Assembly: GCA_027306755.1 (NCBI GenBank)
Contig: DAHUZE010000102.1
Location: 1 to 64,000 of the forward strand
From: Acidimicrobiaceae bacterium
GTDB taxonomy: Bacteria > Actinomycetota > Acidimicrobiia > Acidimicrobiales > RAAP-2
DNA length: 64,000 nt
Direction of reading: 5' to 3'
The notes beneath the pieces were generated by a model. It saw nothing but the letters and a program-made list of their open reading frames with translations, ran no database searches and was not told the DNA's origin. Below are positions 8,071 through 17,494 of the stretch, in pieces (positions within the stretch are counted from its first letter, which is position 1; every line of letters begins with the position of its first letter). Both the position numbers and the translations under genes were made by a program.

Positions 8071-9086
8071 GCGGCAGCGCCCCGGCGCCCGTGTCGCTGG
8101 CCGCCACCGCCCACCGGCTGCCCGAGCGGGTGATGGGGGCGCGGGAGATCGCCGCGTTGTCGGGCATCCCTGCCGAAATCGTGGCCGGACGGTTCGGGAT
8201 CACGAGCAAGCACGTTGCCGCCCCGGATCAGCACGTGAGCGACATGGCCGTCGAAGTGGGGTCCGCATTGCTGACCGAGCACGGGGCCGACCCGGCCGCA
8301 ATCGACGCCGTCTGCTACTTCGGCTCGACCTACAAGGACTTCCCGGTGTGGCACGTGGCCCCGCTCGTGGCCCACAGGCTCGGCGCCACCCGGGCCTTCG
8401 CGCTCGAGCTGGACTACGTCTCGTGCGGCGGACCGGTTGCGCTACGGGTGTGCCGGGACATGATGGTGGCCGAGCCGGACCTGCAGCGGATCCTCCTGGT
8501 GGGAGCAGCCCGGGAGTCCGCCCTGCTGGACTACGCCAACCAGCGGGCCCGGTTCACGATCAACTTCGGTGACGGAGCCGTGGCCGCCCTGCTGACCCGT
8601 GACCCCACCGGGCCCCAGGTGCTGGGATCCGCGGCCATCACGGACGGCTCGCTCGCCCTCCAGGTGAAGGTGCCCGTCGGGGGGAGCGCTCGGCCGTGGC
8701 GCGAAGGGGACTGCAGACCCCACCTGGACGTCGCCGACCCTGTGGCTATGAAGGAGCGGCTGGACGCGGTGAGCATGGACAACTTCACCGCCGTCGCCCG
8801 GCTGGCGCTGGAGCGCAGCGGGCTCGCCGCCGCTCCCATCGATCTGCTCTGCGCGCTCCACATGAAGCGGTCGATGCACGAGGCGCTGTGCGCGGCGCTG
8901 GAGGTTCCGGGGGACCGGGCCGTGTACCTGGAGGACACCGGCCACATGAGCGGCGTGGACACCCTCCTGGCGCTGGACCGGGCGACGCGGGCCGGGCGCC
9001 TGGCCCCGGGCGACGTCGCCCTCCTCCTGGCCGCCGGCACCGGGTACACCTGGGCGGCCACCGTGGTGCGCTGGCCTGACGCCTGA
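8067..9086 (+). CDS. 3-oxoacyl-ACP synthase III (FabH)-like thiolase-fold protein
   Basis: LELDYVSCGGPVAL (active-site Cys), INFGDGAVAALL, LLCALHMKRS (His), DTGHMSGVD in place of GN(T/V)SAAS; GTGA overlap with the ligase. Confidence 0.8.
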   Translation: MSGSAPAPVSLAATAHRLPERVMGAREIAALSGIPAEIVAGRFGITSKHVAAPDQHVSDMAVEVGSALLTEHGADPAAIDAVCYFGSTYKDFPVWHVAPLVAHRLGATRAFALELDYVSCGGPVALRVCRDMMVAEPDLQRILLVGAARESALLDYANQRARFTINFGDGAVAALLTRDPTGPQVLGSAAITDGSLALQVKVPVGGSARPWREGDCRPHLDVADPVAMKERLDAVSMDNFTAVARLALERSGLAAAPIDLLCALHMKRSMHEALCAALEVPGDRAVYLEDTGHMSGVDTLLALDRATRAGRLAPGDVALLLAAGTGYTWAATVVRWPDA

Positions 9087-9108
9087 CCCCCGGGCCGCCG
9101 CCGAGCCA

Positions 9109-9140
9109 CCCCCAGCCCCCAGCCCCCAGCCCCCAGCCCC
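9109..9140. repeat. Heptanucleotide tandem repeat (CCCCCAG)x4 plus CCCC
   Basis: Direct reading in the intergenic region 3' of the KAS III-like gene. Confidence 0.95.
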
Positions 9141-9238
9141 GGGCCTTGGGCCCCGGCGCCCGAAGGCCAACTAGCCTGCAGCTGTGGGCAGCTGACCTCC
9201 CGTCGAACCTCGCTGCTTCCCGACCTCCCGGAGATCGC

Positions 9239-10939
9239 ATGCCCGCCCAATCCGCACCCACCACGTCTGCCACTCTTTCGGGCCGCGACCTCACCCTCTT
9301 CCGCGGAGCCACACCGGTCCTGGTGGACGTGAGCGTGGCCGTCGGCCCGCGCGACCGTATCGGGGTCATCGGCCCCAACGGGGTGGGCAAGTCCACCCTG
9401 CTGCGGGTCCTGGCGGGCCAGGTCCGACCGGACTCCGGGGCCGTGTCCGCGATGCCCCCGACCGCAACCGTCGGCTACCTGCCCCAGGAGCTCGAGCCCT
9501 GTGCCGGCGAGCAGCTGGCCGAGCTCCTGGCCCGCCGTTCGGGCGTGGCCGGCGCCGACCAGGAGCTGGCGGACGCGGCCAGCAGCCTGGCCTCGGGCCT
9601 TCCCGAGGCGAGCGAGCGCTACACCGATGCCCTGGAGCGGTACCTGTCGCTGGGCGTGGCCGACTTCGATGCCCGGCGCGGCGAGGTCCTGGCAGAGGTG
9701 GGTCTGGAGCAGCGACTGCTCACCGTCCCGACGGCCGGCCTCTCGGGGGGGCAACGGGCCCGGGCCTCGCTGGCGGCGCTGCTGCTGTCCCGGTTCGACG
9801 TCCTGCTGCTGGACGAGCCCACCAACGATCTGGACTTCGACGGCTTGGAGCGGCTGGAGCGGTTCCTCCGGGGCCGCACCGGTGGTCTGGTGGTGGTGTC
9901 CCACGACCGCGCCTTCCTCGACGGTGTCGTGTCCGCGGTGGTTGAGATCGACGAGTCGACCCACCGCGCCACGGCGTACACCGGGGGCTTCGAGGCCTAC
10001 CGCTCGGCCCGGGCCACGGCGCGCCGCCATTCAGAGGAAGCCCACGCGGAGTACGTCCGGCAGCGCGACCGGCTCAGGGCCCGCGAGCGTGACCAGCGGC
10101 AGTGGGCGACCCAGGGGGCAGCCCGGGAGAGGAGCGGGCCCGGGGACAACGACAAGGCGCAGCGCGGCTTTCGGGTCAACCGCACGGAGAAGCAGGCCGC
10201 CAAGGTGCGCATCACCGAGCGGGCGCTGGAACGCCTTGCGGTGGTGGACAAGCCGTTCGACGGCTGGCAGCTCACGATGGACCTCAACGCGGCGGCCCGG
10301 TCCGGCGAGGTTGTCGCCCGGCTGGAGGGCGTCGTCGCCCGGCGCGACAGCTGGCAGCTCGGGCCGGTCGACCTCTCGCTGTCGTGGGGCGAGCGGGTGG
10401 CCGTCCTCGGCCCTAACGGCGCGGGCAAGTCCACGCTGCTCGCCGTCATCCTCGGGATGCGAGTCCCGACATCGGGCGTGCGGCTCCTCGGACCCTCGGT
10501 CACGGTGGGGCGCCTGGGCCAGGAGCGCGACCGCTTCTCTCCCATGAGCCCCGACCGCGGCACCGGCGATCGCGACCGCACGCTCCAGGCGGCGTTCCTG
10601 GCGGCAACCGGGCTCACGTTGTCCGAGGGGCGGTCGCTGCTGGCCAAGTTCGGGCTCGGCGCCGGGCACGTCGAGCGGGACGCCGCCACCCTCTCCCCCG
10701 GTGAGCGCACCCGGGCCGAGCTGGCCCTGCTCGTGGCCGCGGGGACGAACCTGCTGGTGCTGGACGAGCCGACCAACCACCTGGACCTCCCGGCGATCGA
10801 GCAGCTGGAGCTGGCCCTCGCGGCGTGGCCCGGAACGCTCCTGCTGGTCTCGCACGACCGCAGGTTCCTGGGCGGCGTGGCGGTCGGGCGGCAGCTGACC
10901 CTGGAGGCCGGCCGCCTGGTAGGAGACGTGGCCACCTGA
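9239..10939 (+). CDS. ABC-F family ATP-binding cassette protein
   Basis: Two ATPase domains (GPNGVGKST / GPNGAGKST; LSGGQRAR / LSPGERTR; DEPTNDLD / DEPTNHLD), no membrane domain. Confidence 0.92.
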   Translation: MPAQSAPTTSATLSGRDLTLFRGATPVLVDVSVAVGPRDRIGVIGPNGVGKSTLLRVLAGQVRPDSGAVSAMPPTATVGYLPQELEPCAGEQLAELLARRSGVAGADQELADAASSLASGLPEASERYTDALERYLSLGVADFDARRGEVLAEVGLEQRLLTVPTAGLSGGQRARASLAALLLSRFDVLLLDEPTNDLDFDGLERLERFLRGRTGGLVVVSHDRAFLDGVVSAVVEIDESTHRATAYTGGFEAYRSARATARRHSEEAHAEYVRQRDRLRARERDQRQWATQGAARERSGPGDNDKAQRGFRVNRTEKQAAKVRITERALERLAVVDKPFDGWQLTMDLNAAARSGEVVARLEGVVARRDSWQLGPVDLSLSWGERVAVLGPNGAGKSTLLAVILGMRVPTSGVRLLGPSVTVGRLGQERDRFSPMSPDRGTGDRDRTLQAAFLAATGLTLSEGRSLLAKFGLGAGHVERDAATLSPGERTRAELALLVAAGTNLLVLDEPTNHLDLPAIEQLELALAAWPGTLLLVSHDRRFLGGVAVGRQLTLEAGRLVGDVAT

Positions 10940-11004
10940 GGCCCGGCCGCATCGCCGGCGCCGGACCAGGGCCCGGGCGGCGCCCCGAGCAGCCAGGACC
11001 GCAG

Positions 11005-11805
11005 CTACGAGGAGGACACGGCGTCCAGGAAGTCCCGCAGGCCGCGCCCGGTCCGTTCCGTCTGGTCGGTGAGGAGGACATGGCTCGCCCCCTCGAGCAT
11101 CTCCAGGCGAGACCCGGGGATCCGTTCGGCCAGGATCCCGCCGTTGGCGGGCGGGATGAGCCGGTCTGTGACCCCGTGGACGATCAGCGTGGGAGCGGCA
11201 ATGGACGGGAGCCGGCTCCACGTGCCCCCGAACGCGACCGCGGCCTCGAGCTGGTTGGCGTACCCCCGGGGCTCGGTGGGCTGGCGCATGCGCACGGCCA
11301 CGTCCTCGTCGATCCGCAGGCGCGGCGTGGCCGGGGCGTACACGAACGGGAGCGCCGCCTCCGCCGCGTCAGCCGGTGTCATCGAGGACCGGTCGGTCAG
11401 CATCGCCAGGGCTTCGGGGGACGGCGGGACGGCTTCGGGCCCGGCGCAGTGGGTGCAGGCGAGCACCAGCGAGTGGACGCGGTCGGGGTGACGCAGGGCC
11501 AGCTCCTGAGCGATGACACCTCCGAGGGAGGCGCCCACCACATGGGCCGCGCCCTCGCCGGCCCCGTCCAGCACCGCCGCCGCGTCGTCGGCCATCTGCT
11601 CGACGCTGTATGGCCCGGGAGGCACGCCGGTGGAGCCGACGCCCCGGTTGTCGAAGCGGATCGTGCGGTAGCGGTCGGTGAGGTACGGCAGGATCCGGTA
11701 CCACATGGCCGCCGGGTACCCGAGGCCCATGATCAGCAGGACGGGCTCGCCCGACCCTTCCTCCTCCCAGAAGATGCGGGCACCCTGCGACGCGGCGTAC
11801 GGCAC
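11005..11805 (-). CDS. Alpha/beta hydrolase
   Basis: VLLIMGLGYPAAMWYRILPYL, RTIRFDNRGVG, VVGASLGGVIAQELALRHP; AAGGAGG upstream of GTG 11805. Confidence 0.88.
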   Translation of the reverse strand: MPYAASQGARIFWEEEGSGEPVLLIMGLGYPAAMWYRILPYLTDRYRTIRFDNRGVGSTGVPPGPYSVEQMADDAAAVLDGAGEGAAHVVGASLGGVIAQELALRHPDRVHSLVLACTHCAGPEAVPPSPEALAMLTDRSSMTPADAAEAALPFVYAPATPRLRIDEDVAVRMRQPTEPRGYANQLEAAVAFGGTWSRLPSIAAPTLIVHGVTDRLIPPANGGILAERIPGSRLEMLEGASHVLLTDQTERTGRGLRDFLDAVSSS

Positions 11806-11923
11806 GGCTGTCCTCCTTGGCGGCCCCCCGGTCGGCACGGGCCCGGGACGACGGTACCCGGCCCCGCGCCGTGATGTCCGAAACCCGCCAGATACCGGGG
11901 CGGAGCGGCGCGACGATGGGGTC

Positions 11924-13519
11924 GTGGTGGAGGACTTCGAGCGCTGCTACCGGGCCGTCCAGTCCCGCGATCCCCGCTTTGACGGCTGGTTCGTCACCGC
12001 GGTCACCTCCACTGGGATCTACTGCCGGCCCAGCTGCCCGGCGCGGACTCCCAAGCCGGCCCACGTGCGCTTCTTCGCTACCGCCGCCGCCGCCCAGACG
12101 CTCGGGTTCCGGGCCTGCCTGCGGTGCCGGCCCGACGCCGCGCCGGGATCGCCGGAGTGGAACGTCCGCCAGGACACGGTGGGCCGGGCCATGCGGCTCA
12201 TCGCGGACGGTGTGGTCGAGCGGGACGGCGTCGCCGGTCTGGCCCGGCGGCTGGGCTACGGGCCGCGCCAGCTCCACCGGCTGCTCGTGACCGGGGTGGG
12301 AGCCGGACCGCTCGCCCTGGCCCGCACCCAGCGGGCCAACGCCGCCCGGGTGCTCGTCGAGACCACGGCGCTGCCCATGGCCGACGTGGCCTTCGCCGCC
12401 GGGTTCGCCAGCGTCCGGCAGTTCAACGACACCGTCCGGGCGGTCTTCGGCCGGAACCCGTCATCCCTGCGGCGCCAGGGAGCCGGGGACCGCCCATCCT
12501 CGGGTGCATGCGCGGGCGGCCGCGGCGGCGTGCCCGGAGCCATCACCCTCCGGCTCCCCTACCGCCGGCCCATGGCGCTGGACGAGCTGCTCGGGTTCCT
12601 CGGGCGCCGCACCGTGCCGGGGGTGGAGGCGTCCGCCGCCGGCAGGGACACCTACCGGCGGACCCTCCGGCTCCCGCACGGTCACGGCACGGTGGCGTTG
12701 GAGGCGGGGGACGGCCACGCCGTGGCCCGGGTGAACCTCCAAGACCTGCGCGACCTGGGTGCAGCGGTGGGCCGGTGCCGGCGGCTCTTGGACCTCGACG
12801 CAGACCCCGAGGCGGTGGACGGCGCGCTGGGCGCCGACCCGCTGCTCGGCCCGCTCGTCCGCCGGACGCCCGGGCGGCGGGTGCCAGGGGCGGTCGACGG
12901 TTTCGAGCTGGCCGTGCGGGCCGTCGCCGGGCAGCAGGTGTCGGTGGCCGGGGCCCGCACCGTCGTGGCCCGGCTGGTGTCGGCGGCGGGGCCGTGCCTG
13001 GAGGTGGCGGGGGAGCCAGCGGCTCGCCCGCTCTCCCACGTCTTCCCGACCCCCGAGGAGCTGCTCGATGCGCCCGACGGCGCGTTCGCCATGCCGCACG
13101 CACGCCGGGAAGCCCTGCGCGGACTGGCGTCGGCGATGGCCGCCGGGACCCTGGTGCTCGACGTGGGCGCAGCGCCCGACGAGGCCCGCCGGGGACTGAT
13201 GGAGCTTCCCGGCATCGGCGAGTGGACGGCGTCCTACGTGTCCATGCGGGCTCTTGGCGACCCCGACGCCTTCATGGGGTCCGACCTGGGGATCCGGCGC
13301 GCCCTGTCGCGACTCGGCTTTCCGGGCGACCGGGCCTCGGTCGACGCCCGCACCGACTGCTGGCGGCCTTGGCGGGCGTATGCCGCCGCGCACTTGTGGG
13401 CCATGGACGCTGCGGCCGCTCCACGAGCCGGCAGGAGACGTGCCCGTCCAGGTGGTACGCCGGAGCGGGGCGCCGGCGCGACGAGCCGCACCCGACGAGC
13501 AAAGGAGGACGCGGCATGA
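11924..13519 (+). CDS. alkA: Ada-type metal-binding + AraC HTH + AlkA DNA-3-methyladenine glycosylase fusion
   Basis: GIYCRPSCPAR...FRACLRCRPD four-Cys module, AraC HTH (MADVAFAAGFASVRQFNDTVRAVFGRNP), HhH-GPD (LMELPGIGEWTASYVSMRALGDPDAFMGSDLGIRRAL). Confidence 0.92.
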   Translation: MVEDFERCYRAVQSRDPRFDGWFVTAVTSTGIYCRPSCPARTPKPAHVRFFATAAAAQTLGFRACLRCRPDAAPGSPEWNVRQDTVGRAMRLIADGVVERDGVAGLARRLGYGPRQLHRLLVTGVGAGPLALARTQRANAARVLVETTALPMADVAFAAGFASVRQFNDTVRAVFGRNPSSLRRQGAGDRPSSGACAGGRGGVPGAITLRLPYRRPMALDELLGFLGRRTVPGVEASAAGRDTYRRTLRLPHGHGTVALEAGDGHAVARVNLQDLRDLGAAVGRCRRLLDLDADPEAVDGALGADPLLGPLVRRTPGRRVPGAVDGFELAVRAVAGQQVSVAGARTVVARLVSAAGPCLEVAGEPAARPLSHVFPTPEELLDAPDGAFAMPHARREALRGLASAMAAGTLVLDVGAAPDEARRGLMELPGIGEWTASYVSMRALGDPDAFMGSDLGIRRALSRLGFPGDRASVDARTDCWRPWRAYAAAHLWAMDAAAAPRAGRRRARPGGTPERGAGATSRTRRAKEDAA

Positions 13520-14046
13520 ACCGCACCCAGCACACGGCGGAGCACGCGGCACGCCACACGGCAGCGGCCCGCCTGGTGGTCGAGACGCCCATCGGACCGC
13601 TGGTGGTGCGGGCCGACGGCGCGGCGGTGGCCGAGGTTCTGCTTCCCAACACCGGCGCGGCGGGCGGCGCCGTCCGGCCGGATCGGTGCCCCGCCGTCCT
13701 TCGGGAGGCCGCACGGCAGCTCGAGCAGTACTTCGGCGGGCGTCGCAGAGCCTTCGACGTACCGCTGCGGCCGGAGGGCACGCCGTTCCAGGTTGCGGTG
13801 TGGACGGCACTCAACGACATCCCCTACGGCGAGACCATCACCTACGGCGAGCTGGCGCTCCACGTCGGGCGGCCCGGCGCTTTCCGGGCGGTGGGCCAGG
13901 CCAACGGGGCAAACCCGCTGCCCATCTTCTATCCCTGCCACCGGGTGGTGGCCGCAGGCGGACGCCTCGGCGGCTACGGCGGGGGCCTGGAGGTCAAGCG
14001 CCAGCTGCTGGCCCTGGAAGGGTCGTCGCTCGCCACAGCGCCCTGA
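13516..14046 (+). CDS. ogt: Methylated-DNA--[protein]-cysteine S-methyltransferase
   Basis: FYPCHRVVAAGGRLGGYGGGLEVKRQLLALEG; ATGA overlap with alkA. Confidence 0.95.
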   Translation: MNRTQHTAEHAARHTAAARLVVETPIGPLVVRADGAAVAEVLLPNTGAAGGAVRPDRCPAVLREAARQLEQYFGGRRRAFDVPLRPEGTPFQVAVWTALNDIPYGETITYGELALHVGRPGAFRAVGQANGANPLPIFYPCHRVVAAGGRLGGYGGGLEVKRQLLALEGSSLATAP

Positions 14047-14058
14047 CGAGCCGGCGGC

Positions 14059-14589
14059 TCAGCTCCTGCTGCCTGCCGCCTGCGGGACCGGCGGGAGTGT
14101 CGGCGCCGCCGCCCACGCCCGGCCGTCCCACCACATCGGCCGCCTGCCGGGCGCAACCGGGTACCAGCCCGCAGGTGGTGAGAGCGCCGCCACCGGCACC
14201 GGGGCTTCCGCGGGCGCATGGGCGGCCGGTGGGCGCGCCGGCAGCACATCTGGGTGGCGTGCCCGGCCGCGCTGGAGCCACGAACGGCCCATCGCCCACA
14301 GCCCCCAGAGCAAGAGGACGGCACCACCGATGGCCACGGCCAGGCCGCCCACCAACGCCAGGCCCGGGTCCAGGCAGGCCGGCACGAAGGCGTGCGCCGC
14401 TCGCCCCGCGGCCGAGATCCCGACAGAGGCGCACCCCGTGGTCGCCCGAGCCGAGAAGTGGGCTGCCACCAGGCCGCCAACCGCGCCCATCGCCGCACCC
14501 GCAGCGACCACGACCGGCGGTCTCACCTCCTGCACCGTACTGCGGCCTTCTCCGGCCGGGGTGGACCGCGACCGGCCCGCTCCGCTCAA
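14059..14589 (-). CDS. Membrane protein with C-terminal DUF2510-like motif
   Basis: Two hydrophobic segments and PPAGWYPVAPGRRPMWWDGRAW near the C-terminus. Confidence 0.75.
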   Translation of the reverse strand: MSGAGRSRSTPAGEGRSTVQEVRPPVVVAAGAAMGAVGGLVAAHFSARATTGCASVGISAAGRAAHAFVPACLDPGLALVGGLAVAIGGAVLLLWGLWAMGRSWLQRGRARHPDVLPARPPAAHAPAEAPVPVAALSPPAGWYPVAPGRRPMWWDGRAWAAAPTLPPVPQAAGSRS

Positions 14590-15329
14590 CCAGGCGCGGT
14601 CACCGCTGCCGCCACGTCCCGTGCGCCCTTCACGAGCGCGTCGCTCCCGGCGGCGTCCAGCGTGGCGAAGGCTGGCGCAAGCAACTCATCGGTCAATGCG
14701 TCGGCTGCGTCCAGTTGGCCGCGCTCCCGGTCGCCCACTGTGGGGGCGTCCGATGCGCTCCATCCGAACAGCGCGAAATCGTCCGGCCGCCGCAAGAAGT
14801 GCGCCGTCCTCGGGGCCAGGCCGGACGCCCGGACTGCCAGGAGATGCGCGCTGCCGCGCAGCTCGCGGAGCTGGACCACCAGGTGCATGGCGCGCCCGGG
14901 GGCGTCCTCGGGGAGCGGCTCTGCAAGCATCCCGGCGAACAGCGCCAGCCCGGCCGGGTCGGCCGCGCCCACCACGCGCTCACCGGCATCGCAGAACGCC
15001 TCGAGCCCGGCGAGCCCGGCGAGGCGGGCACGCCCGAGAGCATGGGCACACGCCAGATGCTCACGACCGGCCTGGCGCGGAGCCAACACCGCCCGGGCCG
15101 AGTCCCACATCCGGGCCAGCAAGGAGGGCTCGAAGTAGCCGAAGGCACTGGCGACGACCGGTGCCTCCACGTCGCCCAGGACGCCGCCCCGCCCGAGGAA
15201 GTAGAAGCGGAAGCCGTCCAGGCCCAGCTCCCTGCCCCTGGCGACCGTCTCGGGCGTGAAGTAGAAGGCGGCGCCCGCCTTGGCGGCGTGCGGCGCGATC
15301 TCCGACATCGTGGTCTCGGCAACGGTCAC
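14586..15329 (-). CDS. SCO6745-family-like protein
   Basis: APHAAKAGAAFYFTPETVARGRELGLDGFRFYFLGRGGVLGDVEAPVVASAFGYFEP resembles SCO6745 family proteins. Confidence 0.6.
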   Translation of the reverse strand: MTVAETTMSEIAPHAAKAGAAFYFTPETVARGRELGLDGFRFYFLGRGGVLGDVEAPVVASAFGYFEPSLLARMWDSARAVLAPRQAGREHLACAHALGRARLAGLAGLEAFCDAGERVVGAADPAGLALFAGMLAEPLPEDAPGRAMHLVVQLRELRGSAHLLAVRASGLAPRTAHFLRRPDDFALFGWSASDAPTVGDRERGQLDAADALTDELLAPAFATLDAAGSDALVKGARDVAAAVTAPG

Positions 15330-16636
15330 CGGCGCAGGATATGCCGGCCCTGGCTCCCCGCCGTCCGCGTCTCTGCTCCCGGGAGCGACGATCCCCCGGC
15401 GGAGGACGCCCGGACGCCCGGCGCCAGGCGCCACGACACCTCCATGGACGCGCCGCCCAGCGGCGAGTCCCCCACCCGCCACCGCCCGCCGGTGGACCGG
15501 GCCACCGAGTCCGCGATGGCCAGGCCCAGTCCTGCGCCACCCGGCGTGTCGGTCGCCCGCCGGAAGCGGTCGAAGAGCGAGGCCCGCCGGCCCGCGGGGA
15601 TCCCCGGCCCGTTGTCCTCGACCCGGAGCACGGCTCGCCCCCCGGCAGCGGTGGCGACGACGTGCACCCGCCCGCCCGCCGGGACGTACCGGCATGCGTT
15701 GTCGAGCAGCGTGCCGGCCAGCCGGTCGATCCATTCCTCGGCCGCGTCCACCGGCACGGGCGAGGGGTCGATGGCCGCCGTCAAGGTCACGGCACGGCCG
15801 GTGGCGACCGGGCCGAACCGCTCCACCCCGGCCGCGGCTACGGCTGCCAGGTCGGCAGGCACCGGTTCGCGCTCGGGCGGCGCGGTGTCGAAGCGGGCCA
15901 GCCACAGCAGGTCCTCCACGATCGACTTCAGGCGACGGCTCTCGCGGGCCACGTGGTCGAGTGCCTCGCGGTCGGCGGCCGGATCCTGCGGCCCGGTCCG
16001 CGCCAGCTCGATCTCGGCCTCGATGACGGTGAGCGGCGTGCGCAGCTCGTGGGAAGCGTCCGCGGTCAGCTCCTGCAGCCGGCGACTCGCCGCCTCCATC
16101 GGCGCCGCGGACCGGATGCCGATCACCAGCACCCCGGCGAACACGGCAACGACCAGCACCGGGGCCAAGAGGAGCTCGGCCGCCAGGAGCACCCGTTCGA
16201 TGTGCAGGGGGCCGGCCAGGTCCTGGGCCGTCACCAACGTGCCCGAGCGGAAGGGCACGGCGTCGTAGCGGAAGGTGGCGTTGCCGGCGGTGATCGACAA
16301 GGGCGGCCCGACCGCGTGCCGTGCCGCCACGGGGAGCGGGGGCTCGCCCACGGTCAGGCTGGTGACCGCGCCGCCGGGCGCGACGAACCACGTGAAGACC
16401 GGGGCCCCGTCGGTGCCGACGTCGTTGGGGAGCGACCGACTGGCGAGCGGCTGGCGCAGGCTGCCCACGACGGCCAACCGGTCGCTCAACCGCTGGTCCA
16501 CCTCCCACAGCACGCGCCGGGCGGCGAAGGCGTCGATCCCGGCGGCAGCAAGCGCGTAGAGGCCGGCAATGACGACGGTTGCGGCCAGCGCCAAGCGGGA
16601 AGCGGCGACCAACGTCGGCCTGGACCACCCGAGCAC
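15326..16636 (-). CDS. Sensor histidine kinase (two TM, HAMP-less or short linker, HisKA/HATPase)
   Basis: LTADASHELRTPLTVIEAEIELARTG (H-box), DNACRYVPAGGRVHV (N-box), VEDNGPGIPAG (G1), GGAGLGLAIA (G2). Confidence 0.93.
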   Translation of the reverse strand: MLGWSRPTLVAASRLALAATVVIAGLYALAAAGIDAFAARRVLWEVDQRLSDRLAVVGSLRQPLASRSLPNDVGTDGAPVFTWFVAPGGAVTSLTVGEPPLPVAARHAVGPPLSITAGNATFRYDAVPFRSGTLVTAQDLAGPLHIERVLLAAELLLAPVLVVAVFAGVLVIGIRSAAPMEAASRRLQELTADASHELRTPLTVIEAEIELARTGPQDPAADREALDHVARESRRLKSIVEDLLWLARFDTAPPEREPVPADLAAVAAAGVERFGPVATGRAVTLTAAIDPSPVPVDAAEEWIDRLAGTLLDNACRYVPAGGRVHVVATAAGGRAVLRVEDNGPGIPAGRRASLFDRFRRATDTPGGAGLGLAIADSVARSTGGRWRVGDSPLGGASMEVSWRLAPGVRASSAGGSSLPGAETRTAGSQGRHILRR

Positions 16637-16637
16637 G

Positions 16638-17357
16638 TCAGGCCTCCCGCCGTGCCGGCCCGGCGGCCTTTGGCACGGGGGGGGCGGCGGCGGGGGCCAC
16701 CAGGCGGTAGCCGACCCCGCGCACGGTCTCGATGCGCGCCGTGCTGCCCGCGAGCTTGGCCCGCAGCCTCGTGAGGTGGACGTCGATCGTGTTCGACCCA
16801 ACCGCCTCGGCCTCGTCCTCCCACGCGTGCAGGGCGAGGGACCGCCGGTCCACCACCGCGGGCTGGCGGCGGCACAGCACCTCCAGGATGGCCAGCTCGC
16901 GCCCGGTGAGCGCCAGCGGCTCCCCGTTGCGCCGCGCCTCCCTCGTCGCCGGGTCGAGCAGCAGGTCGCCTGCCGTCAGCACCGGGTCCAGCGTGGTCAC
17001 GGGCCGACGCTGGAGGGCGCGCAGCCGGGCCAGCAGCTCGGCCAGCTCGAAGGGCTTGACGAGGTAGTCGTCGGCCCCAGCGTCCAGTCCCTCTACCCGG
17101 TCCGCGGTGGTGTCCCGGGCGGTGAGCATCAGGATGGGCACCCGCTCCCCACGCCGCCGGGCGTGCCGCACGATATCCACGCCTGGCGTGCCCGGCATGC
17201 GCCAATCCAGGACCAGCGCGTCGTAGTCGTAGCTCTGCAGGTATGCGAGGGCGCGGTCCCCGTCGGGCACGGCGTCCACCACATATCCGCTGCGCTTCAG
17301 CGCACGCTCGAGGACGGAACGCAGGCCGGGGTCGTCCTCGGCCACGAGCAGCCGCAC
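16638..17357 (-). CDS. OmpR/PhoB-family response regulator
   Basis: VRLLVAEDDPGLRSVLERAL, LVLDWRMPG, ADDYLVKPF; winged-helix ALTGRELAILEVLCRR...VDVHLTRLRAKL-type C-terminus. Confidence 0.93.
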   Translation of the reverse strand: MRLLVAEDDPGLRSVLERALKRSGYVVDAVPDGDRALAYLQSYDYDALVLDWRMPGTPGVDIVRHARRRGERVPILMLTARDTTADRVEGLDAGADDYLVKPFELAELLARLRALQRRPVTTLDPVLTAGDLLLDPATREARRNGEPLALTGRELAILEVLCRRQPAVVDRRSLALHAWEDEAEAVGSNTIDVHLTRLRAKLAGSTARIETVRGVGYRLVAPAAAPPVPKAAGPARREA

Positions 17358-17494
17358 GACCTGATCGTACCGGGTGCTCCTCCGGTCCCGCGGGGGCCGG
17401 GGGGCAGTGGGGTGTGGGCAGGGGTGGGCAGCGGGGCGAGGGCAGTGGCGGGCGGCGGGGAGAGCGGCGGAAGGCGGGGCTATGGTGCACGGCA

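Noticed and set aside
9109-9140. Heptamer array as CRISPR
   Set aside because: No spacers, 7-bp unit, no cas genes anywhere in the window.
13254-16268. 1004-aa plus-strand ORF
   Set aside because: Runs antisense through HK, SCO6745-like and DUF2510 genes with low-complexity Arg/Pro/Ala/Gly translation; a typical spurious long ORF of very GC-rich DNA.
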